64,000 nucleotides of DNA, taken from Saprospiraceae bacterium (GTDB lineage: Bacteria; Bacteroidota; Bacteroidia; Chitinophagales; Saprospiraceae). Under the pieces are notes generated by a model that ran no database searches, had not been told where the DNA came from, and worked only from the letters and a program-made list of their open reading frames with translations. Of the stretch, positions 9,413-18,394 are shown piece by piece. Both the position numbers and the translations under genes were made by a program. Positions within the stretch are counted from its first letter, which is position 1. Every line of letters begins with the position of its first letter. Location: NCBI GenBank assembly GCA_016714085.1, contig JADJNW010000003.1:682001-746000 (forward strand), read 5' to 3'.

Positions 9413-10672
9413 TTAATTAATTAGGATGATTTTTTTAGTAAAAATGGTGTTACTATTTTGTAAAATCAAGAAATAAATACCATTTGGTAAAGTGCCAACA
9501 TCTTTTGTCCAAATCGAACCATTGATCCACTTTTCTGTAAATAAAAGTTGTCCTTGTGAATTAACCAAACGAATAAAAATTTCTTTATTAAAAATGATGT
9601 TTGATTCCAAACGAATCGCTGATTTTACTGGATTTTCAATTACTTGAATCTGCTTCGACCAAAGCGGCTCTTCCCCGGCGCTGACGGGCGGTTGGCAGCC
9701 TATGGAACTAAGTAGTCCTGAGCGAATCCCATTCAAAGTCGCCAGCATCCGCATTTTTTGTCCTTTGGAAAACATCGCCAAACAGGCATCATCCGTGTAA
9801 TTCATAAAATTCATAAACATACTCGCTGTGCCACAAAATACCTGTGGATGTGGCGGGCATTCGCCTCGAAAAGTCGAGGATTGGCGGGGGGTATCGCTCA
9901 CTTCATCGTCGCTACTACAATCAGGATCATTCAAACTAATGCCCCAGGGATGTAATAAATTCAGGTAATGCCCGATTTCATGTGTAAGTGTGCGCCCCAA
10001 ATGAAAAGGCTCAGAAACCGTGCCAGTCGTACCAAAATATGCAGGATCCATGCGAATTCCATCTTCACCCGGCTCTGCCATGCCCGGAAACTCGGCTTCT
10101 CCAATAAAAATGGGATGAGATTTGCCCACCCAAATATTCAAGTATTTTTCGGTGTCCCAGGCATCATGTCCACCCAAATCAGTAAAACATATCGCCCGCT
10201 TTGCGTTGATGAATTCTGTGCCGATTTGGGATATATTGGTTTTGGTGCGCGTGATGCCGTTCGTAGCATTCCCTTGTGGATCGCGGCTTGCAAGGCAAAA
10301 CTCGATTTCTACATCTGCGACAGTGGATTTAAAAATAGCAGGAACGGTAGGAATTTCTGAATTCATGGCCCGAAAATCGCGGTTCAAAACATCCATCTGG
10401 GATCGGATTTGCTCGTCGGAGATATTTTCTTCTGTTTCTTTCCAGACGATATGCACCACGACAGGAATTGTAATAACGCTTCGAGCAGTTAATGAATTTG
10501 TAATATTAAAAATCCATTGTTGTGTAAATCTCTCAATTTCAGCATTTTCTATAATTAAATTAGGATTATTTATAATTCGTTTTTGAAAAAATTCATCCGT
10601 CGCACAGTGTTGTGCAATGCTCATGGAAAAACAATAAAAAATCGTCGGCAGTAGCACCAACAGTTTTCTCAT
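9413..10672 (-). CDS. Secreted M43 (pappalysin-like) zinc metalloprotease with type IX sorting domain
   Basis: The start at 10672 is preferred because it begins a proper signal peptide (MRKLLVLLPTIFYCFSMSIA); a start nine codons earlier is possible. The mature protein of about 400 residues has the zinc motif HEIGHYLNLLH (metzincin HExxHxxxxxH) and a later Met-turn-like segment around MNFMNYTDDACLAMFSKGQ, typical of the M43B family. The last roughly 80 residues form a beta-rich type IX secretion target domain with the pattern GIYFLILQ and a basic KKIILIN end. This enzyme should be exported and attached to or released from the cell surface, cutting proteins outside. It lies directly behind the OmpA-like gene. 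Confidence 0.88.
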   Translation of the reverse strand: MRKLLVLLPTIFYCFSMSIAQHCATDEFFQKRIINNPNLIIENAEIERFTQQWIFNITNSLTARSVITIPVVVHIVWKETEENISDEQIRSQMDVLNRDFRAMNSEIPTVPAIFKSTVADVEIEFCLASRDPQGNATNGITRTKTNISQIGTEFINAKRAICFTDLGGHDAWDTEKYLNIWVGKSHPIFIGEAEFPGMAEPGEDGIRMDPAYFGTTGTVSEPFHLGRTLTHEIGHYLNLLHPWGISLNDPDCSSDDEVSDTPRQSSTFRGECPPHPQVFCGTASMFMNFMNYTDDACLAMFSKGQKMRMLATLNGIRSGLLSSIGCQPPVSAGEEPLWSKQIQVIENPVKSAIRLESNIIFNKEIFIRLVNSQGQLLFTEKWINGSIWTKDVGTLPNGIYFLILQNSNTIFTKKIILIN

Positions 10673-10695
10673 AATCAAAGCGTTACGAATAAAAA

Positions 10696-11684
10696 TCACC
10701 GATCCAGCAATTGGTATAATTGATCCAGCTTTGGCGACAAAATAATCTCGGTACGACGGTTTTGAGCTTTGCCCGTAGCTGTTGCGTTAGAGGCAATCGG
10801 TGCATACAATCCTCGTCCGGACGCAGTAACTCGCTCAGGTTCAATGCCATACGTAGTCAAAACTTTCACCACAGAAGTAGCCCGCATCACACTCAAATCC
10901 CAATTAGAAGCAGCGTTGCCCACATCGTCGGTATGCCCTTCTACGGTAATATCTATCTCAGGATTTTTTTTCAAAACATCGGCTAATTGTTTCAATGCTT
11001 GTCGCCCTTTGGATTCTACATTATCGCTGCCGCTACGGAAAAGCAATTCCTGACTCAAAGACACGTATAATCTGCCATTTTTCTCTTCCACCGTCAAATC
11101 GGTATCCGAAAAGCCAGTCAAAGCGCCGCTCACAGTAGTACGAAGATTTTGAATCACAAATTGATTATTTTGTAACATTGCTTCCAATTCCATGATGCGT
11201 TTATTACGTTCGGCAAGGCTGCCCTGCGCATTTTCATAGCTCCCTCCAAAGCGCTGAGCTTGCCTTCTCGAACATTAAGTTCGTATTCCATCACAGCAAG
11301 TTCGCGTGCGCGACGGTCGAGCTCAGCCTGCTGCGCTGATAATTGCTCTTGCAAACCCAATTTTTCGTAAGAAGAAGTGGTGAGCGTATTTTTATTTTGT
11401 TCTACAATTTGATTAAAACGATTCACCAAATCATTATAGCTTTGCTGCAAACTTTGATTGGCGATCGTCAATTCTTCAAGCTCTTGCGTAGATTCGCGTA
11501 CCAAGGCATCACTATTGCGCAAGCGATTATTTAATTGTTGAAACTCATAGCGGATCGAGTCCACGCCTTTAGATTCCTGGACGTAGTAATCTTTTACTGC
11601 TTCCAGTTCATCATATTTTTGTTGCGTCACGCAGGCGCTCAGCCCGAGCATAAGTATCAGAAATATTGGTAGTGTCCATCTCAT
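10696..11684 (-). CDS. OmpA-family lipoprotein with coiled coil, frame broken near 11242
   Basis: The gene reads in two frames, 11684-11154 and 11193-10696. One extra G in the run at 11242-11244 (reverse strand) restores LSALEGSYENAQGSLAERNK and a protein of about 329 residues. It has a lipoprotein signal (lipobox LGLSAC, Cys18), a long coiled coil (about residues 20-145) and a C-terminal OmpA domain with VEGHTDDVGNAASNWDLS and NRRTEIILSP, which binds peptidoglycan. It likely ties the outer membrane to the cell wall. Translation of the downstream protease starts 24 bp after its stop, so the two are probably cotranscribed. Confidence 0.85.
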
Positions 11685-11826
11685 AGCGAATGGTCTAATT
11701 TGGTTGTTGAATTCAAAAAAATAAAAATAATAATTTTCTGCAAAATAAACTTACTCTAGATTAGAACGCAATCATAATAAAACTTGTATAATGAATCTTC
11801 AAGCATTTCATATTTCCGCTTTCTCG

Positions 11827-11857
11827 TTTCATATTTTGGAATAGCATCCTATCTTTG
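11827..11857 (+). promoter_or_regulatory. Candidate promoter of the cohesin-domain lipoprotein gene
   Basis: A perfect -7 element TATCTTTG lies at 11850-11857, with TTTC (one mismatch to TTTG) at 11827-11830, 19 bases before it. Transcription would begin about 10 bases before the start codon, a short leader common in Bacteroidota. Confidence 0.5.
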
Positions 11858-11873
11858 ACAAAAAATAATCACC

Positions 11874-12446
11874 ATGAAGCAATTTCTAATCGTGCTGCTG
11901 GCCTTGGCGTTTTGGAGCTGCGGCAATCAACAATCCTCCCAACAACAGTCCGAAACACCTGCTAATACTGCTGAATCCAAGAATAATGCGCAAGCTACAC
12001 CTGTAAGTACGGGCGGCGTTTCTGAAGAATTGACGATTTATTTTCCCAATATTATTGCCAAAACCGGTGATCAAATATGCGTGGATGTGCAGGTGAAGGG
12101 CTTCGAGAAATTATTGTCGATGCAATATACGTTGGCTTGGAACAAAGCGATTTTAAAATTTACAGAATTAAAAAATTTCAATTTGCCTCATTTGGATGCT
12201 GCTGATTTTGGTCAACACCGCACTGCGGATGGATTTATTACTGCTGTTTGGATAGATGAAACGTTAAAAGGCGTTTCTATGCCTGATGCTTCTTCCATTT
12301 ACCAAGTTTGTTTTGAAGTGATTGGAAAATCGGGTGATAATAGTTTTATTAAAATTACCGATCGACCTACGCCCATTGAAGTTGCCAATCAAAGAGAAAA
12401 GCTCATTCCAATGAAAAAAGAAAATGGCTCGGTGAAGGTGGAGTGA
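11874..12446 (+). CDS. Cohesin-domain lipoprotein
   Basis: This 190-residue lipoprotein (lipobox AFWSC, Cys16) has a low-complexity Gln/Ser/Asn linker (about residues 17-50) followed by a single cohesin-like beta-sandwich. The pattern is GDQICVDVQVKGFEKLLSMQ, then YTLAWNKAILKFTELKNF, then YQVCFEVIGKSGDNSFIKI. In cellulosomes cohesins bind dockerins; in other bacteria single cohesin domains occur on many surface proteins with unknown partners. No dockerin-like sequence was seen in this window. The gene is convergent with murQ, only 15 bp away. Confidence 0.75.
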   Translation: MKQFLIVLLALAFWSCGNQQSSQQQSETPANTAESKNNAQATPVSTGGVSEELTIYFPNIIAKTGDQICVDVQVKGFEKLLSMQYTLAWNKAILKFTELKNFNLPHLDAADFGQHRTADGFITAVWIDETLKGVSMPDASSIYQVCFEVIGKSGDNSFIKITDRPTPIEVANQREKLIPMKKENGSVKVE

Positions 12447-12461
12447 GTTGGGTATTGGGTT

Positions 12462-13271
12462 TTAGGTGTTGTGATAAGCTTCCATTGCTTTGCGGACGCT
12501 GCCGTGTCGGAGGAGTTGCTGCTGCGCATCTTCGTAGTTGATTTCCAAAGCATTCATCAGGATTTTCGTGCCACGATCAACTAATTTACTGTTACTCAGG
12601 TGCATATCCACCATTTTATTATCTAATACACGCCCCAACTGAATCATTACACTGGTGCTAATCATATTTAATACTAATTTTTGGGCAGTTCCGGCTTTCA
12701 TGCGCGTACTTCCTGTCACGAATTCTGGTCCCACGACTACTTCAATTGGATGATCTGCGTATGCTGATATGGGCGCATTTATATTACATGTAATACAACC
12801 TGTAATAATATTATTTTCCTGACAAGTTTTGAGTCCATGTACCACGTAAGGCGTTGTGCCAGAGGCTGCTATGCCAATCACTACATCTTGATGATCGATA
12901 TAATGTTGTTGTAAATCTTCCCAGGCCTGGGTCTCGCTATCTTCTGCAAATTCCACCGCTTTTCGAATTGCTGTGTCACCGCCAGCGATCAATCCAATCA
13001 CCCAATCATCCGGCACGCCAAAAGTTGGCGGACATTCCGAAGCATCAAGCACACCAAGCCTTCCGCTCGTACCGGCGCCAATATAAAACAAGCGGCCTCC
13101 TTCTTTCATTTTGCCGACAATAGCCTCGATGAGCGATCCGATTTGTGGAATCGCTTTCTCCACCGCGAGTGGCACCGTTTTATCTTCATTATTGATATTT
13201 TGCAGTAGTTCCTGCACAGGCATTTTTTCCAGATGCCTATATTTGGAAGGGGCTTCCGTTATTTTCTCCAT
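12462..13271 (-). CDS. murQ: N-acetylmuramic acid 6-phosphate etherase
   Basis: This 269-residue protein matches MurQ over its length. The SIS domain carries GAGTSGRLGVLDASECPPTFG with the catalytic Glu in ASECPP, and the later motif TGSTRMKAGTAQKLVLNM. The enzyme splits the lactyl ether of MurNAc-6-phosphate to give GlcNAc-6-phosphate and D-lactate in the cytoplasm, a step in cell-wall recycling. No other recycling gene lies beside it here. The start ATG is the first in frame and fits family length. Confidence 0.93.
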   Translation of the reverse strand: MEKITEAPSKYRHLEKMPVQELLQNINNEDKTVPLAVEKAIPQIGSLIEAIVGKMKEGGRLFYIGAGTSGRLGVLDASECPPTFGVPDDWVIGLIAGGDTAIRKAVEFAEDSETQAWEDLQQHYIDHQDVVIGIAASGTTPYVVHGLKTCQENNIITGCITCNINAPISAYADHPIEVVVGPEFVTGSTRMKAGTAQKLVLNMISTSVMIQLGRVLDNKMVDMHLSNSKLVDRGTKILMNALEINYEDAQQQLLRHGSVRKAMEAYHNT

Positions 13272-13311
13272 CTACATAGCATTGATCGTAAGCGCGAAGT
13301 TATAGGATTTC

Positions 13312-13343
13312 TTTGTTTTATTCTGATAAAAATTGTAAATTCG
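13312..13343 (+). promoter_or_regulatory. Candidate promoter of tRNA-Ala
   Basis: TTTG at 13312-13315 and TAAATTCG at 13336-13343 are separated by 20 bases, close to the Bacteroidota consensus TTTG-N~20-TAnnTTTG. The tRNA begins about 58 bases downstream of the -7 element. Confidence 0.5.
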
Positions 13344-13401
13344 CCTCGCTTTATAGAAATCTGAAGTGTGACCCGCTTTCGCTAAAGCTATTGCGGGCGA
13401 C

Positions 13402-13477
<76 letters not shown>

Positions 13478-13490
13478 ACAATTTTCTCTG

Positions 13491-13520
13491 GCCCAACATT
13501 AAAATGTTGGGCTATTTTGT
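13491..13520. terminator. Bidirectional terminator between tRNA-Ala and the HAD phosphatase gene
   Basis: GCCCAACATT (13491-13500) pairs perfectly with AATGTTGGGC (13503-13512) across two bases, flanked by T-rich and A-rich runs. It would end tRNA transcription and, on the other strand, the phosphatase transcript, whose stop codon touches the stem. Confidence 0.85.
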
Positions 13521-14300
13521 TTGCGGTTCTGCTAATAATTCATCCAAATTTAATTCTGCCAAAGAATTTACTATTATATCCGGGCTGAAGGCATAGCGAA
13601 TCAAATCTTCTCTTTTGGAAACGCCTGAAAGCGTGAGAATCGTGCGATACCCTACCTGAATTCCGCCAAGAATATCGGTATCCAAAGTATCTCCAATCAT
13701 CGTTGTTTCTGCGGTTTCCAAACCTAATTTTTTGCGCGCAACCCGCATCATTACTGGGCTTGGCTTCCCTACTGAAAATGCTTTCACACCTGTGGCTTCT
13801 TCGATCATGGCGATCACTGCTTTGATTCCCAAGTTTGTCCAGCCTTTCTTTTTGGGTGAAGGGTCAAGATTAGTCGCTACTAATTTCGCGCCTTCCAGAA
13901 TCATATCCACCGCGTTATTCACCATTTCCAATGTAAAATTGCGTCCCTCTCCTACCACTACAAAATCAGGGCTTTGCCCAACCAAAGAATAACCGTTTTC
14001 GTGCAAACTTGTGATCAAGCCGCCCTCGCCCAATACATAAGCGGAGCCGTAGGGTTTCATCCTTGACAAAAACCAACCGGTTGCCATAGCGCTGGTAAAT
14101 ACGTCGGATTCTTCCACATCAATGCCCAAACCCGCGAGTTTATTGACCACATCGCGTGTAGTGCGTTGGCTATTATTGGTCAAAAAAAGAAACGGAATGT
14201 TCCTTTTTTTCAATTGCGCGATAAAATCATCGGCGCCAGGTATCAGATGATTGCCACCATAAATGACGCCGTCCATATCTATCAAAAAACCATGAGGCAT
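13512..14300 (-). CDS. HAD-IIA family (NagD-like) phosphatase
   Basis: This 262-residue protein has the HAD motifs: DMDGVIYGG near the N-terminus (nucleophile Asp8 and second Asp10), FLTNNSQRTTRD (motif II), KPSPVMM with the motif III lysine and MIGDTLDTDILGG (motif IV). The cap between motifs II and III is of the C2A type seen in NagD and 4-nitrophenyl phosphatases. Members dephosphorylate sugar phosphates or nucleotides in the cytoplasm; the true substrate is unknown. It is a single gene ended by the shared hairpin at 13491-13520. Confidence 0.88.
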   Translation of the reverse strand: MPHGFLIDMDGVIYGGNHLIPGADDFIAQLKKRNIPFLFLTNNSQRTTRDVVNKLAGLGIDVEESDVFTSAMATGWFLSRMKPYGSAYVLGEGGLITSLHENGYSLVGQSPDFVVVGEGRNFTLEMVNNAVDMILEGAKLVATNLDPSPKKKGWTNLGIKAVIAMIEEATGVKAFSVGKPSPVMMRVARKKLGLETAETTMIGDTLDTDILGGIQVGYRTILTLSGVSKREDLIRYAFSPDIIVNSLAELNLDELLAEPQTK

Positions 14301-14343
14301 AATTATTATAATTTTATATTAAATAAAATGCTTGAGCTTTATA

Positions 14344-14370
14344 TGTGGCACATTTTAGAAATGCGCCACA
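14344..14370. repeat. Dispersed palindromic repeat, copy 2
   Basis: TGTGGCACATTT and AAATGCGCCACA pair at 11 of 12 positions around a 3-base loop (TAG). The element sits between the phosphatase start and the GH32 stop and is of the same family as those at 8317-8347 and 47634-47662. Confidence 0.8.
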
Positions 14371-14386
14371 CTTTATTACATTATTA

Positions 14387-15700
14387 TTATTTCCAAATAG
14401 ATTTTATTGCATAAAAACTGGCGTTTATTAATTTCACTTCACCATTTTCGGAATAAATTTTTATTTTATTATAATCCTCATTTGGAAAGAAAATATCGGT
14501 CATCACTGTTGCACCATCATCCGCAAATAATTCGGCGGAAGCCACATCAAAAAACAGATGAAGTTTGACCGTATTATCGTCTAACCAACGCGGCCCGGTG
14601 TGAATTTTATCAGCAAAAAGAATCGAAAAATCTTCTTTCCCAGCGTCCAGGCGGTCGCTATAAAATTGTTTTTTAGCAGCATCATAACCAATACGATAAT
14701 GCTCGCCTTTTGAGTTGGACAGCTCCAGCCCAATATCCGTAGCAGCACCTTGCGGCAATTCAAATTCTACAATCGCTTCCATCAGCGTAGGCGAAAAGCC
14801 TAATTGAGATGATAAATCAAGATCGCCTTGTAATGTTTGCTCATTCAAAGTAAATGATTGACCGCGCAATGTTTCCAACTCTTTCACTGGTGTAGAGAAT
14901 AACCGAAGCCCCGCTGGTGTATTTTGCAAAGTAAGCTCCCGAGCCACGGTCATAGCGCTGCGCCATTTTTCAGTAGGAACTACTTGTGCGTATTGCCAAT
15001 TGCCCATCCAACCCAGGAACAAGCGACGCCCATCTTCTTTTGGAATATTCGACCAGGTGACGCCAGCGTAATTATCACGACCATAATCTACCCAAAGTTC
15101 ATTTTGTTTCGGGTCATCCAATGTAAAGTTTTTTCCATCAAAATTGCCAATGAAATATTGAGTCGCAGAACCACCATGCGGCCCGCCAGGATTGATACTT
15201 ACAAATAAAATCCATTTCGATTCGTCCGTGCCTTCTATTGGCAACAAGAACAAATCCGGGCATTCCCATACACCGCCGTGTGCGCCAATGTCTTTACCAA
15301 AATCGCTTTCATGCGTCCAGCTTTTCAAATCGGGCGAGGAATAAAACGCAATATGATCTTGCACGGCCAAAGCCATGATCCATTTTTGAGTCGGTTCGTA
15401 CCACATCACTTTGGGGTCGCGGAAATCGCGGATTCCTGGATTTTTTAAGACAGGATTCCCGGCATATTTTGTCCAGGTACGGCCATTATCATTACTATAA
15501 GCAATTCCTTGCGTCTGATAATCAACCTTTTGCGCTTTTTCGCCGTCCATATCATGATAAGTAAATATCGCCACTAAAGGCGGTTGTCCATCTTTACCCA
15601 AGTCACTTGTATTATTTTCATCAAACACCGCGCTACCAGAAAAAATCATCCCCAATGAATCAGGATATAAAGCAATTGGCAAGTATTCCCAATCCACCAT
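14387..15700 (-). CDS. GH32 fructan/sucrose hydrolase, N-terminally truncated
   Basis: This 437-residue reading frame begins at VDWEYLPIALYPD, which in the GH32 family (levanase, fructanase, invertase) lies about 60-70 residues behind the catalytic NDPNG motif. The transition-state Asp in RDFRDPKVMW and the acid/base Glu in WECPDLF are present, and a C-terminal beta-sandwich module follows. The nucleophile segment is absent: there is a stop two codons upstream of the first Met, and the 188 bp up to the divergent transporter is AT-rich with no NDPNG in any frame. The gene is therefore probably inactive, or the assembly lost about 200 bp. An out-of-frame MKIIR stub just upstream may be the remnant of the original start. 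Confidence 0.85.
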   Translation of the reverse strand: MVDWEYLPIALYPDSLGMIFSGSAVFDENNTSDLGKDGQPPLVAIFTYHDMDGEKAQKVDYQTQGIAYSNDNGRTWTKYAGNPVLKNPGIRDFRDPKVMWYEPTQKWIMALAVQDHIAFYSSPDLKSWTHESDFGKDIGAHGGVWECPDLFLLPIEGTDESKWILFVSINPGGPHGGSATQYFIGNFDGKNFTLDDPKQNELWVDYGRDNYAGVTWSNIPKEDGRRLFLGWMGNWQYAQVVPTEKWRSAMTVARELTLQNTPAGLRLFSTPVKELETLRGQSFTLNEQTLQGDLDLSSQLGFSPTLMEAIVEFELPQGAATDIGLELSNSKGEHYRIGYDAAKKQFYSDRLDAGKEDFSILFADKIHTGPRWLDDNTVKLHLFFDVASAELFADDGATVMTDIFFPNEDYNKIKIYSENGEVKLINASFYAIKSIWK

Positions 15701-15936
15701 ATCCTAATGATTTTCATAATTTGCATATTTTATTTAGTTAGCCTCATTAAATATAATATTATTAAAGTTATATCCAATTATACTTTTTGAAAATCGTATT
15801 TTACAGAATCCGACTTCATTATAATTGGTGAAAATAGTACTTTTATAAAAAATAAAAAGATGTACTTTTAACAGAATTTACAATTATTTTGACCAAAATA
15901 TCACAGGGTACATCAATTTTTACAAAAACGAATGGT

Positions 15937-17259
15937 ATGAACACTAACAAAATCCTATTCTGGTCGCTTACCGTGGCCATGGCTGGCTTTTTATTTGGCT
16001 TTGATACGGTCGTTATTTCCGGCGCAGATTTATCCTTACAAAAATTATGGCCGCGCGGCGAAGTTTTTCATGGCTTTGTGGTGATGGCTTCCGCGCTTTG
16101 GGGCACTGTGATTGGCGCTATCTTCGGCGGCATTCCCACCGATAAATTGGGCCGTAAAAAAACCTTATTCTGGATTGGCATATTTTATACCGTTTCGGCG
16201 ATCGGCTCAGCCTTTGCGGGCGATCCCTGGGTATTTGCATTTTTCAGATTCCTCGGCGGGCTCGGCGTAGGCGCATCCACAGTAGCCGCACCGGCTTACG
16301 TATCAGAAATTGCACCACCCAAAGATAGAGGCAGATTGGTTGCTTTGTACCAATTTAATATTGTATTTGGTATTTTGATTGCATTTGTTTCCAATTATTT
16401 ACTCAGCGGTATCGAAACGGACGCCTGGCGCTGGATGGTAGGCGTAGAAGCCTTGCCAGCATTGATTTACACGCTGATGGTGCTCAGCGTGCCGGAAAGT
16501 CCCCGTTGGTTGCTCACCAAAAAGCACGACCGTGTAGAAGCTGCTAAAACGCTCCGATTAATCGATCCGACAATGAACGTGGAACAAGAAATGGAAAGGA
16601 TTTTGGCGGCTGAAACGCAGACTACAAAAGGGGAAACCATTTTTATTAAAAAATATCAGTTCCCATTAATATTGGCTTTTTTGATTGCTTTTTTCAATCA
16701 ATTTTCCGGGATTAACGCTTTTCTTTATTACGCCCCCAGGATTTTTGAAGCGGCGGGATTAGAAGCAAGTTCTGCCCTATTGAGTAGCATTGGCATTGGC
16801 GTTACGAATTTAATCTTTACCCTCATCGGGCTTTCACTGATTGATCGACTCGGACGTAAGCAATTAATGTATATATGTTCTTTTGGTTATATTATATCCT
16901 TATCTCTGGTTTCGATGGCATTTTTTATGGACTGGAAAGGTATGGCTGTACCCATTTTTCTATTTTTATTTATAGCCGCACACGCCATTGGGCAGGGCAC
17001 GGTCATTTGGGTATTTATTGCAGAGATATTCCCGAATCATTTGCGCGCCAGCGGCCAAGCCTTTGGTAGCTCCACGCACTGGGTGCTGGCAGCGGTCATT
17101 CCATCTTTTATTCCTGTTTTAATGAGCAGTATTGGCGCAGGCGCCGTATTTGCAATTTTTGCATTTATGATGGTATTACAATTATTATTTGTCTTTTTTA
17201 TGATGCCGGAAACAAAAGGCGTATCGCTGGAAGATATGGAATTGCAATTGCGTAAGTAA
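15937..17259 (+). CDS. Sugar porter family MFS transporter
   Basis: The ATG at 15937 (start MNTNKILFW) is preferred over a TTG 48 bp earlier, because the first membrane helix follows directly. The protein of about 440 residues has twelve predicted helices and the sugar porter marks: DKLGRKKTLF after helix 2, PESPRWLL before the central loop, and a C-terminal PETKGVSLEDME. It is likely a proton-coupled importer of a monosaccharide or disaccharide across the inner membrane. It is divergent from the truncated GH32 gene, which suggests fructose or sucrose as substrate, but this is inference. Confidence 0.88.
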   Translation: MNTNKILFWSLTVAMAGFLFGFDTVVISGADLSLQKLWPRGEVFHGFVVMASALWGTVIGAIFGGIPTDKLGRKKTLFWIGIFYTVSAIGSAFAGDPWVFAFFRFLGGLGVGASTVAAPAYVSEIAPPKDRGRLVALYQFNIVFGILIAFVSNYLLSGIETDAWRWMVGVEALPALIYTLMVLSVPESPRWLLTKKHDRVEAAKTLRLIDPTMNVEQEMERILAAETQTTKGETIFIKKYQFPLILAFLIAFFNQFSGINAFLYYAPRIFEAAGLEASSALLSSIGIGVTNLIFTLIGLSLIDRLGRKQLMYICSFGYIISLSLVSMAFFMDWKGMAVPIFLFLFIAAHAIGQGTVIWVFIAEIFPNHLRASGQAFGSSTHWVLAAVIPSFIPVLMSSIGAGAVFAIFAFMMVLQLLFVFFMMPETKGVSLEDMELQLRK

Positions 17260-17295
17260 TGAATGTAATAATTATTTAAAAATAACTAAAATAAC

Positions 17296-17330
17296 AAGGA
17301 CTCAAGAGAAAATCTTGAGTCCTTATAATT
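17296..17330. terminator. Bidirectional terminator between the sugar porter and the SusC/D lipoprotein operon
   Basis: AAGGACTCAAGA (17296-17307) pairs perfectly with TCTTGAGTCCTT (17313-17324) around GAAAA. It lies between convergent genes and can serve both. Confidence 0.8.
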
Positions 17331-17353
17331 TGTAATATAATAAAACTAATTAA

Positions 17354-18283
17354 TTACTTTTTCTTCAAAGTAACCGTAGCCATGTCATCATATCCATTCT
17401 TCCAGGTATAAGTAATCGTACCCGTAGATGGATCAGAAGTACCAGTTACTGTAACAGTTGTGCCAAAAGGCTCACCAAAAGAACCAGAAATTTTACCACA
17501 AGCATCTGATATGGTCTTCTTCAAGTTACCAGCGGCTACATAATCTACAGTAATACCATATACTTCGTACCATTCAAAATACATCCCTGCTGAAAAGTCA
17601 GAAATTTCGTATATACCACTACCCTTCGCCACCAGTGTAACGGTCTGATTCTCTAATGTTGTTTCATCAGGACAGCAATCATCCGTAGAAGTACCTGTAG
17701 TGGTAGCGATATACTCGCCAGCTAAAGATGAAGGACACACCACATTCTGACGCAAGAATACCATCGCCTGGAAAGCTGGCTGGTTGATCAAGTTGGCATC
17801 CGTGTTGCTGAAACTGTAGGAAGTGCCATCGGTTTTGGTCACCGTACCCAGGAATTCAAAGGTATCGCCACCATTGATTCCACCGATTGTTAAGCCCAGT
17901 GCAGTCAGTACCTGCTGGAAGGTAAATGTAAGCTTCGTGCCTGGCAAACCATTGGAATTCACCACAAAAGCAGAGGCTGGTACTGTTACTAATGGCACAG
18001 CGGCTTTGTTGTTCGCGCCATTATTGGTACGATCAATATAAGACACCGTCCAGGAGTAAGAAGCAACGTTTTTGCCTTTGTTTTCATCGTAGAACTCTAC
18101 TTCAAACGAAATAGCAGAACCCGCCACGTTGAAGAAGTTAAATTCCCCAGTAACAGGGCCGATTCGACGAGCATAAGCGCCGTACTCTAGGTCCTTAAAC
18201 TGAGGGAAAGGCGTTTCGATTTCTTCACAAGCAGTAGCAAAGATGAAGAAGAAACCCATTAATATATACGTTAGTTTTTTCAT
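17354..18283 (-). CDS. SusC/D-associated surface lipoprotein of unknown fold
   Basis: This 309-residue protein has a lipoprotein signal (IFATAC, Cys19) and a beta-rich body with many Thr and Gly. It is the third gene of a SusC-SusD-lipoprotein unit, about 110 bp behind susD, the place where SusE/F-type glycan-binding proteins are usually found. Residues about 180-220 hold a cluster of cysteines (VVCPSSL, DDCCPDE) that may form disulfides. I recognise no named domain. A substrate-binding role is likely by context only. Confidence 0.6.
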   Translation of the reverse strand: MKKLTYILMGFFFIFATACEEIETPFPQFKDLEYGAYARRIGPVTGEFNFFNVAGSAISFEVEFYDENKGKNVASYSWTVSYIDRTNNGANNKAAVPLVTVPASAFVVNSNGLPGTKLTFTFQQVLTALGLTIGGINGGDTFEFLGTVTKTDGTSYSFSNTDANLINQPAFQAMVFLRQNVVCPSSLAGEYIATTTGTSTDDCCPDETTLENQTVTLVAKGSGIYEISDFSAGMYFEWYEVYGITVDYVAAGNLKKTISDACGKISGSFGEPFGTTVTVTGTSDPSTGTITYTWKNGYDDMATVTLKKK

Positions 18284-18394
18284 GCTAAATTCAATTTATT
18301 TTGAACGTGGGTGGTATCAAATTTTACAATCATTATGTATTTCATTAATACCACCCAATTTTTATTCAAAAATAATAATAATTCAATCCATTTA

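Noticed and set aside
15700..15889. Missing N-terminus of the GH32 gene hidden in another frame
   Set aside because: The gap is AT-rich with many stops and contains no NDPNG-like sequence in any reverse-strand frame, so a simple frameshift does not explain the truncation.
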